Shown in pieces: positions 7,841 through 12,923 of a stretch of DNA of 12,923 nt. The stretch spans positions 580,795 to 593,717 of the forward strand of contig WELB01000080.1 in NCBI GenBank assembly GCA_009602725.1, in the 5' to 3' direction. The notes below the pieces were generated by a model. It did not search any database. It saw only the letters and a program-made list of their open reading frames with translations, and was not told the DNA's origin. Source of the stretch: Spirogloea muscicola (taxonomy: Eukaryota > Streptophyta > Zygnematophyceae > Spirogloeales > Spirogloeaceae). Within the stretch, counting starts at the first letter, position 1, and each line of letters begins with the position of its first letter. The translations under genes were made by a program, and so were the position numbers.

Positions 7841-8040
7841 TGCCCACAGAGAAGAGATCTGGCAAAGCCAGCCCAAAAAGAATGGACATTGTCCAAAGCC
7901 AAAGAAGAGGTGCCGCAAAAGGACTACACTACCAAACACGACAACGCACTAGGGAAGCTCAGAACCCTCGAGTGAGGAACATCAGGTCTGATTAGCTCGT
8001 TTTAGGGAAGGAGGCACTCCGCCGAGACCCAGAGGCGGCG
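7841..8040 (-). repeat. 200-bp tandem duplication, unit 1 (with tail R5)
   Basis: Identical to 8041-8240 except at six positions (7847, 7857, 7858, 7944, 7952, 7977 against the same positions plus 200), that is 97% identity. On the minus strand each unit holds the last codons of the endonuclease ORF (AAASGSRRSASFPKTS, stop, SDLMLLTRGF, stop), the 3' leader and a hairpin tail (7851-7910). Confidence 0.95.
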
Positions 8041-8240
8041 TGCCCAAAGAGAAGAGGGCTGGCAAAGCCAGCCCAAAAAGAATGGACATTGTCCAAAGCC
8101 AAAGAAGAGGTGCCGCAAAAGGACTACACTACCAAACACGACAGCGCACTAAGGAAGCTCAGAACCCTCGAGTGAGCAACATCAGGTCTGATTAGCTCGT
8201 TTTAGGGAAGGAGGCACTCCGCCGAGACCCAGAGGCGGCG
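8041..8240 (-). repeat. 200-bp tandem duplication, unit 2 (with tail R6 and perfect hairpin)
   Basis: Second unit, directly joined to unit 1. Its tail at 8051-8110 has a perfect hairpin at 8056-8074: GGGCTGGC, loop AAA, GCCAGCCC (8-bp stem). Unit 2 is continuous with the endonuclease domain upstream on the minus strand, so it is the original end; unit 1 is the extra copy. Confidence 0.95.
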
Positions 8241-8760
8241 GCTAGAGCACGTCCAGCTCGTGTGTGGACGGCGTGGGCAAGGGATCGTTGGAACAAAACC
8301 GTCAGGCACATGCGGAAGACCTGGGCTAACTAACCGGCGGCGTTGAAGCCAGGCAGCGCCCCTTGCAGACCCGGCCGCCAGACAATGGCCTGACGGGCAA
8401 GCCACTGGAGGAGATCCAGCCAGCGGCTGCCGAAGCCCCGTCGTCGATCGCCAGGGCCACGAATTCTTCACCAACCGGGTGGTGGGCATATATTCGCTCT
8501 TTACCCCGGGCCGCCAGGCCTACCGCATGCCCTGCAAACGACGCCGACCTGGTGAGATTGGCGGAGTCGAAGCAGTCGGTTGTCACCACGTCAGCGATGA
8601 TGCGGGAACCGCCGCCAGGCGGGATGGCGACCAGGTCGGCGCGGCGAGTATGGGGCTGGCCATCTGCGCCCAGCTGGATGGGCATCACTGAGGCATACTC
8701 CACGGCCACCTTGAAGCCCGCCTCCATGAACACCCCCTGCATACCATCGCGCAGGGGGCG
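8222..8760 (-). pseudogene. Retrotransposon C-terminal restriction-like endonuclease domain (frameshifted)
   Basis: The reading frame from 8760 gives RPLRDGMQGVFMEAGFKV, then RRADLVAIPPGGGSRIIADV: Asp at 8637-8635, fourteen residues, Asp at 8592-8590. Further on comes GHAVGLAARGKERIYA with a Lys at 8502-8500 and EEFVALAIDDG. A PD/D-x14-D...K order after an RT is the restriction-like endonuclease of R2-type elements, which nicks the target for target-primed reverse transcription. Here the PD proline is Ala. Near 8440 the frame shifts into RWLDLLQWLARQAIVWR, then a TAG stop near 8328, LAQVFRM and RAGRALAAASGS, which match copies B and C. A frame change from the upstream part, a shift and two internal stops make this a dead copy. 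Confidence 0.75.
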
Positions 8761-9299
8761 GTGAGTTTGGCAACCAGCGGCGGCAAAGAAGTCGCTGCTA
8801 AAGCTGAATCGATGAGCACGGTTTCTACGGCGTTGCAGACGCCGGGGCGCTGCACCTTGGCGTTGACAACAATGTTGAGGGCCATCTCGGGTGAGGCTGC
8901 GGCGTCGACATAAATGTGGCAAATGCCTTGATCGTGGCGCAACACAGGGATGCGGCTATGCTGCGTCACGTGGCGAATAAGCCCAACGCCGCCGCGGGGG
9001 ATGACCACGTCGATGGCCCCGTCTTGTTGCAGCAACAGATCGATAGCGGTGCGGTCTTGGGTGGGCACCAGCTGCACGGCGGCGGCAGGCAAATGCGCGG
9101 CGGCGAGGGCCGCAGCGACCACCGCGTGCAAGGCGTGGTTGGTGTGCACAGCTTCACTGCCGCCGCGGAAAATGACCGCGTTGCCGCTGCGCAAGCACAG
9201 GGCGGCGGCGTCTATGGTGACGTTGGGACGGGCCTCATAAATCATCAAAATAACGCCCAAGGGCAGGCGGACTTTGTGCACCTGCAAGCCATTGGGGCG
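8761..9299 (-). pseudogene. proA: Captured internal fragment of gamma-glutamyl phosphate reductase (ProA)
   Basis: An uninterrupted minus-strand reading of about 179 residues runs from RPNGLQVHKVRLPLGVI to SLPPLVAKL. It contains ProA hallmarks: GVILMIYEARPNVTIDAAAL, SGNAVIFRGGSEA, VVIPRGGVGLI, GICHIYVD and NAKVQRPGVCNAVETVLID. The catalytic Cys (8837-8835) is present. ProA makes glutamate-5-semialdehyde from gamma-glutamyl phosphate with NADPH in proline synthesis. Whole proteins are about 415 residues; this corresponds roughly to residues 105-285, with both ends missing. YEARPNVTIDAAALCL looks bacterial-type rather than like the reductase half of plant P5CS. It has no introns or stops and lies between two parts of the retroelement ORF that are contiguous in copy A. 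The 539-bp length is not a multiple of three, and the three reading frames differ, so no fusion protein is expected. Confidence 0.85.
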
Positions 9300-9924
9300 A
9301 GATCATGGGAGCCGGTCCGCTCGCCCCCGTGTGCGCGACGGAGCATGTGCGCGGCCAGCTCCGCAGGGTCGGCGTGACGGGCGCTGCACTCGCTCTGAGT
9401 GACGCCCACGAGGCAGGGAGGGAGGAGGCCCAAGAGCCGATGGACCGCCGTCCTGTAGACCTCATCTGGCATGGTAAGTGCTGCGTAGAGTGGGAGCGCA
9501 TTTAGCCACGCCGCCGCCCCAGGGAAAGTGGCTGAAAGAAGCCGGGCACGCCAGCAAAGGTCGGACGGAGGGAGAAGCCCCACCACCTGGTCAGAGGCCG
9601 CCTTCTCAACCAACGCCGTGAAGCGTGCCTGGGCACGCAGGTCGGGGGTATGGGTGAGGTGCATGAAAAGAACAGCCTGCTCAGACATGTTGGGGTGGAC
9701 CGCCAGGAGCCCGTCGCGGGCAGAGCGGAGGGCGACCTGGAAAGGTAGCTGGCCTATCTCCAGGTCAGCTGCCGCCCGCTCCAGGGCGCACTGGCCATGT
9801 ACGAGGAACCGCTGGTACATGGGGCTGCAACCTGAGCTCAGCTCCCCATGTAGGCCGCCTCACAGACACGGGCAACCGAGCGGCATCCCAAGCTGCCACG
9901 ACTGGTCGGCAGGCTGGCCTGCAG
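9300..9924 (-). pseudogene. Retrotransposon post-RT region (thumb and Cys/His segment), frame-broken
   Basis: From 9820 down an open frame reads MYQRFLVHGQCALE, LFMHLTHTPDLRAQARF, AAAWLNALPLY, EVYRTAVHRLLGLLPP, then SECSARHADPAELAAHML and GERTGSHD at the proA junction. The LP..lGL, A..WL.alP and R..LGL blocks followed by Cys/His residues are typical of the segment between RT and endonuclease in this type of element. Between 9924 and 9820 the pieces WQLGMPLG, SVARVCEAAYMGS and MYQRF lie in different frames, with an in-frame TGA at 9840-9838, so at least two frameshifts are present. Confidence 0.6.
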
Positions 9925-11319
9925 CTACGCAGCTGGTGTGGTGAGGAACGCGGAGTGCTGCACGAGGGTGGCTGCGGATGCCAAGATGCCGGAGTCGAAG
10001 GCGGCGTACGCTGCCTTCACCGTCGGTGAGGGAGGGACGGTGCGGGCCAGGTAGTGTGGCCGCTGCGCGATGCAACGTGTTAGCATCGCGGCGGCCAGCT
10101 GCATATCTTGCAGCATGTGGAGGCGGTCAGCCGGCCGGAGGTGATCCTGCAGCCGCACCTGCAGCTGCTCCGCCACAAAGGCAGGTGCGCCTAGGGGGAC
10201 GCCGAGGAGAGTGAGGCCCTCGGCCGGTGTCTGGCAAGCCACGGGCAGGCACAGGTGGGCTGGCAGGCACCCCGGGGACCAGGCACTGCATTTGTCCGCC
10301 CTGATGTCCAGGCCAATCGCGCTCAGCTGCACTCGGAGGGTGGCAAAGGCCGCCACGACGTCCGCAGGCAGTTCCACCAGAGTGGTGTCATCAGCGTACG
10401 TCGGCACCAGAACGCCAGCGTGAGCCGCGACCGTTGCCTGGAGCGCGCGGGGGTGTGCCAGCGCATAATAGTATCCCGCCAGTGGATCCCCTTGGCATGC
10501 GCTCCTGGTGGAGTGGAAAGTCTCCACCTCACCACCCCCCGTCCGCCACAGTAGGTTGCATGGCTGACCGTACCCCAGCCTGAAGAAGGGTAGAAGGCTG
10601 GGGAAGGCCTCTCTCAGCTCCTCCACGATGACATCCCGATCAACGCAGTTAAATGCATTGCGGACGTCGACTGCCATGGCCACCCACTCGGGGTGCAGGT
10701 CCAGGGCGGCCCGTACGCCGTGCACGACCATCTTGCCGCCGCTCCGCAGCCCCGCGCCAAACTGTTGGGGCGCCAGGTGTGCTTGGGCCTGCCCCGCGTG
10801 CTGTTGCCAGAGTGTGCGCCCCACCAGATGGTAGACAACCTCCCCGATGGCGATGGGCCGGTCCCCTCCGCCAGCCTTTCTGAGCGCCAGCAGTGTACTG
10901 GTGCACAGGACGTCCCGAATGCTGGCTGGGACCTGGTCGCGAGCAAGGAGCTGGCACACCTGATGGAGCGCCTCGAAGTCGGCAGGGTCCCCCTCCAGGA
11001 AGACTTCCGGGAGGTGCTCGGTGAGCATATGGGAAGGATCTTTAGCGGCTGCGTGGCGGCTGCTCTGCAGGGCCTTCCGCAGGGCGTCGGCGTCGAGGAC
11101 CACCTCCTCCAGCGGGGTGAAGGTGTCCAGCCACGGGGGCAGGGGGGTGCGCGCCGGAGGGTGCAGGGACTTCAGGGCCGCCCGCGGTGGCGGCGCTGGT
11201 GGGCGCCAGCACAGAGTCGTCCAGGGCCTGGACCGCCCTGGACAACTCGCCCACATGACCAAAGCGGAGAGCCCTGCGGACGTTGGCGGCCCCGTCTGGC
11301 GCTGCCCGCGCGGCACCAC
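9925..11319 (-). CDS. Non-LTR retrotransposon reverse transcriptase domain (part of decayed element)
   Basis: A 464-residue open frame. About the first 45 residues are probably a shifted frame; from there LKSLHPPARTPLPPW onward is genuine. RT blocks in order: KDPSHMLTEHL (about 93-103), GDRPIAIGEVVYHLVGRTL (152-170), APQQFGAG (183-190), motif A AMAVDVRNAFN with Asp218, motif B SACQGDPLAGYYYALAHP (273-290), motif C PTYADDTTLV with the YADD box at 308-311 (10398-10387), motif D GLDIRADK (336-343) and motif E LTLLGVPLG (369-377). All catalytic aspartates are intact. The enzyme would copy element RNA at a nicked target. The ORF ends at TAG 9927-9925 in the middle of the expected protein, so it is a remnant of one long ORF. 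RPIA.GE and QGDPL are common in RTs of elements with restriction-like endonucleases. Confidence 0.85.
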   Translation of the reverse strand: MVPRGQRQTGPPTSAGLSALVMWASCPGRSRPWTTLCWRPPAPPPRAALKSLHPPARTPLPPWLDTFTPLEEVVLDADALRKALQSSRHAAAKDPSHMLTEHLPEVFLEGDPADFEALHQVCQLLARDQVPASIRDVLCTSTLLALRKAGGGDRPIAIGEVVYHLVGRTLWQQHAGQAQAHLAPQQFGAGLRSGGKMVVHGVRAALDLHPEWVAMAVDVRNAFNCVDRDVIVEELREAFPSLLPFFRLGYGQPCNLLWRTGGGEVETFHSTRSACQGDPLAGYYYALAHPRALQATVAAHAGVLVPTYADDTTLVELPADVVAAFATLRVQLSAIGLDIRADKCSAWSPGCLPAHLCLPVACQTPAEGLTLLGVPLGAPAFVAEQLQVRLQDHLRPADRLHMLQDMQLAAAMLTRCIAQRPHYLARTVPPSPTVKAAYAAFDSGILASAATLVQHSAFLTTPAA

Positions 11320-11753
11320 GGTCTGCTGCCGAGGCGGCCACCGCTACGTCATGGCGCGCCAGAAGCTCCTCCCAATGTCCGCCCTCGAACAACTGGACGC
11401 GCTCCAGGAGGGGCTGCTGGCCCTGCCAGCGGCCGTCGTGGGGGACGCGCCCGAGCAGTAGCCAGGGGAAGAGGAGGAAGAGCTTCCATGCCGCCTCGTC
11501 CCGGTGGTCTCGGACAATCCTCTGCGTCGCGGCGAAGCGCGCGACGAATGTACGGGCGCACCCATTGGGGAACGTGGCGGACGAGCGGGAGGGCCGCCTG
11601 GCGGTGGACGGCTGCCAGGTCGAGGCCAGCCAGCCATCGCCAGTGCTGAGGCGTGGGAGGAGAGGGCGCAGGAGGGACAGGCCTGCCTTGTCTGCACCGG
11701 CGGCCACTTGCAGCCGCTGCGCCCCGCGCCTGCTCCGCACGGTATTTGCACAT
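11190..11753 (-). pseudogene. Retrotransposon N-terminal region between zinc fingers and RT (frame-broken)
   Basis: Two overlapping frames carry the signal. The upstream one reads WLAGLDLAAVHRQAALPLVR and HVPQWVRPYIRR. The next continues AATQRIVRDHRDEAAWKLFL, FPWLLLGRVPHDGRW, VQLFEGGHWEELL and NVRRALRFGHVGELSRAVQA. The pattern (hVP..vR, W..l...P.llL, then a G.lSRA.qaL box before the RT) is common upstream of RTs in such elements. One frameshift near 11550 and one near 11190, where the RT frame takes over, split what should be one ORF. Function in the element is unknown; RNA or DNA binding is a guess. Confidence 0.6.
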
Positions 11754-12657
11754 GCAGGCATGCTCGTGGTTGGCCCGGCCGGACAGCGTGGTGTAGGTCT
11801 TCTGGCAGTATTGGCACCGCAGTGGTGCAGGCGAGGGAGGTGGGAGCGACGGCGGTGGCGCTGGCTCGCTCGGCGAGGGTGGAGGCGGCGGCGACGGGGA
11901 CGGCGGCGATGGCTGGCTCAGCCAGGAGTGGGTTCTGGGGTAACGGTGGCGTCGACGGCGGCAAAGGTGGTGACGGCGGCGGCGGCGAAGGCGGTGGGGA
12001 CGGCGGCCCTGTTGCCACGGAAGGCACACTCACAGGGATATGAGGGGCAGCATCGCGCTCAGGGGACAAGGCACCCTGCGGAGTGACCCGGTTCACCTCT
12101 GGGGGCCCTTCATATCTCGAGGGCTGAGGCGATAAAGCAGGTGCCCCACACATCTCTGGGGCGGGAGGCGATATATGCTCCTCCGCGTGAGGCTCCTGAG
12201 CAGGGACGGCCTGGACAGAGACGGTGGGGCCGCAAGCCGCGCCTGCCATAGCAGGCGCCTCGTCGGGGCCGACGCGCTTCAAGCAGGAGTACGCAGGAAT
12301 CGCGAGACCATGGGCATTCTTGCAAACCTTCGGACATCGGGGGCACGGCACGCCTGCGGACTCCACAGGCGGTGGTGGCGGCGGCGATGGGGATGGGGGC
12401 GGCGATGAAGGCGATGCGGTGGGCGGCGGTGGCGTGTGGAGGGGGAATGGCGGCGCGGCGGCGGCGGAGCGGGCCTGCATACGAAGCGGACGCAGGAGAC
12501 GGCGAGGGCGGCGGGGAGCAGCGACGGCGCTGGAGGCGGAGGCGCGGCGCGGGGCTGCCGCCCCAGCCTGATTCTGGGACGAGGCGCCCTGACCGTCTCG
12601 CACAAGTGCTTCGCCTGGAGCAAGTCCGGGCTCTGACTCCGTCGGCGGCGACGGGAA
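11754..12657 (-). pseudogene. Retrotransposon 5' region: Pro-rich linkers with two zinc fingers
   Basis: The first finger, CPRCPKVCKNAHGLAIPAYSC (12345-12283), has C-x2-C, then Pro where the first His is expected, then Cys. The second, CQYCQKTYTTLSGRANHEHAC (11816-11754), keeps C-x2-C-x12-H-x3-C. Both resemble the N-terminal C2H2/C2HC fingers that R2/NeSL-type elements use to bind the target. They are embedded in long Pro/Ser/Ala linkers and lie in different frames, with a shift around 11900. The upstream frame is open from 12723, where it runs out of the preceding tail. The damaged first finger and the shift fit a dead copy. The true start codon of the element is not determined. Confidence 0.6.
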
Positions 12658-12725
12658 GAAAGTGCTCGCCCGTAGAGAAGAAGGGGTGGCAAAGCCAGCC
12701 CAAAAAGAGTAGACAATGTCCAAAG
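12658..12725 (-). repeat. Retroelement 3' tail, copy R7 (upstream neighbour of the element)
   Basis: Contains AAAGTGCTCGCCC, then the hairpin GGGGTGGC, AAA, GCCAGCCC (12683-12701, one mismatch), AAAAAGAGTAGACAATGTCC. On the minus strand it precedes the 5' region of the large element, so it either belongs to another copy or is a terminal motif shared by both ends. Confidence 0.7.
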
Positions 12726-12846
12726 AGAAGGGCTCGCCGGGAGCGCGCGGTTGGGGCGACGGGGAGCGGGGCGGCAGAGGCGAGGGCGGCGGCGGCGGCG
12801 GGCGGCATGGCGACGGCGCTAGCTGCGGCAGCGGCGGGTGCGGGGG

Positions 12847-12848
<2 letters not shown>
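12726..12848. other. GC-rich simple sequence, no supported gene
   Basis: Dominated by GGC/GCG triplets that translate as Ala- and Pro-rich peptides in both directions. An ATG at 12807 on the plus strand opens an Ala/Gly-rich frame that runs into the poly(A) as lysines; this is not credible as a gene without more sequence. Confidence 0.4.

Positions 12849-12923
<75 letters not shown>
12849..12923 (+). repeat. 75-nt poly(A) run at the window end
   Basis: Uninterrupted A from 12849 to the last base. It could be an assembly or read-end artefact, the tail of a retro-inserted transcript on the plus strand, or a real homopolymer. It is on the wrong strand to be the 3' tail of the minus-strand element. 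Confidence 0.95.

Larger units (their letters stand above)
7395..12725 (-). mobile_element. Decayed non-LTR retrotransposon (zinc fingers, RT, restriction-like endonuclease) with nested 3' tails
   Basis: Reading the minus strand 5' to 3': a tail of another copy (12725-12658), a Pro-rich region with two zinc fingers (12657-11754), a conserved N-terminal region (about 11753-11190), reverse transcriptase (about 11190-9925), a post-RT region (9924-9300), a captured proA piece (9299-8761), an endonuclease domain (8760-8222), then 3' tails and a tandem duplication down to 7395. Zinc fingers upstream of the RT plus a C-terminal restriction-like endonuclease, with no AP endonuclease seen, is the architecture of R2/NeSL/CRE-type elements. 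Several frameshifts and stop codons show that this copy is dead. No LTRs or integrase were seen. Excluding the insert and extra tails, the element would be about 4 kb. Confidence 0.8.

Noticed and set aside
7395-8240. CRISPR-like array of repeats
   Set aside because: Unit lengths and spacings are irregular, units contain ORF ends and tails, and the genome is eukaryotic; these are retroelement tails.
8685-9287. Functional proA gene or deliberate fusion with the element protein
   Set aside because: Both ends of ProA are missing, the insert length is not a multiple of three, and the flanking element frames differ from the ProA frame.
10693-12086. Long plus-strand ORFs opposite the retroelement (10693-11649 and 11283-12086)
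   Set aside because: They are antisense shadows of GC-rich coding sequence; the minus strand carries all RT motifs and the plus translations show only Arg/Gly/Ala/Pro-rich text.
7395-12725. LTR retrotransposon or retrovirus-like element
   Set aside because: No LTR pair, protease, integrase or RNase H was seen; RT blocks and the C-terminal endonuclease fit a non-LTR element.
12110-12850. Minus-strand 246-residue Ala/Arg/Pro-rich ORF
   Set aside because: It runs through the tail repeat and the zinc-finger region in the wrong frame; its length reflects GC-rich composition with few stop codons.
12807-12923. Plus-strand ORF with Ala/Gly start and poly-Lys from the poly(A)
   Set aside because: It is an artefact of translating a homopolymer at the sequence end; no protein pattern is present.

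Overview
This looks like nuclear DNA of a green alga (probably a chlorophyte), taken from the end of a draft contig. The evidence is an Ala-rich, GC-rich coding style; a gene cut by ten short GT-AG introns mostly ending in (G)CAG; a tRNA gene with a plant-type upstream TATA box and CAA motif; and a TGTAA motif (the usual green-algal polyadenylation signal) downstream of the main gene. There is an N at 308, and the window ends in 75 consecutive A.

Layout. (1) 1-116, minus: 5' end of an unrecognised Ala/Ser-rich protein gene, cut by the window edge. (2) 963-1033: tRNA-Gly(GCC) with Pol III signals. (3) 1504-3220: a cluster of broken, 5'-truncated copies (A, B on plus; C on minus) of the C-terminal endonuclease domain of a non-LTR retrotransposon, each plus copy ending in a short 3' tail that contains a hairpin. 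(4) 3464-6803, plus: an 11-exon gene for a secreted Ca2+-dependent phosphoinositide phospholipase C-like protein of about 387 residues. This is the one host gene that can be reconstructed with confidence. (5) 7395-12725, minus: a large decayed non-LTR retrotransposon. Read 5' to 3' it has a Pro-rich region with two zinc fingers, an N-terminal helical region, reverse transcriptase (YADD), a post-RT region, a restriction-like endonuclease domain and several 3' tails. A 539-bp piece of a bacterial-type proA gene lies inside its coding sequence. (6) 12726-12923: GC-rich simple sequence and a terminal poly(A) run.

The phospholipase gene sits between two retroelement clusters. The outermost 104-bp tail copies of the two clusters are inverted with respect to one another. 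Nearly every truncated copy starts right behind a tail of another copy, which suggests that the element inserts into, or template-jumps from, its own 3' end. The observations most worth following up are the captured proA fragment, the self-nesting hairpin tails, and the altered endonuclease motif (AD or VD where the R2-type consensus has PD). All homology calls come from reading translated sequence by eye; no database search was run.
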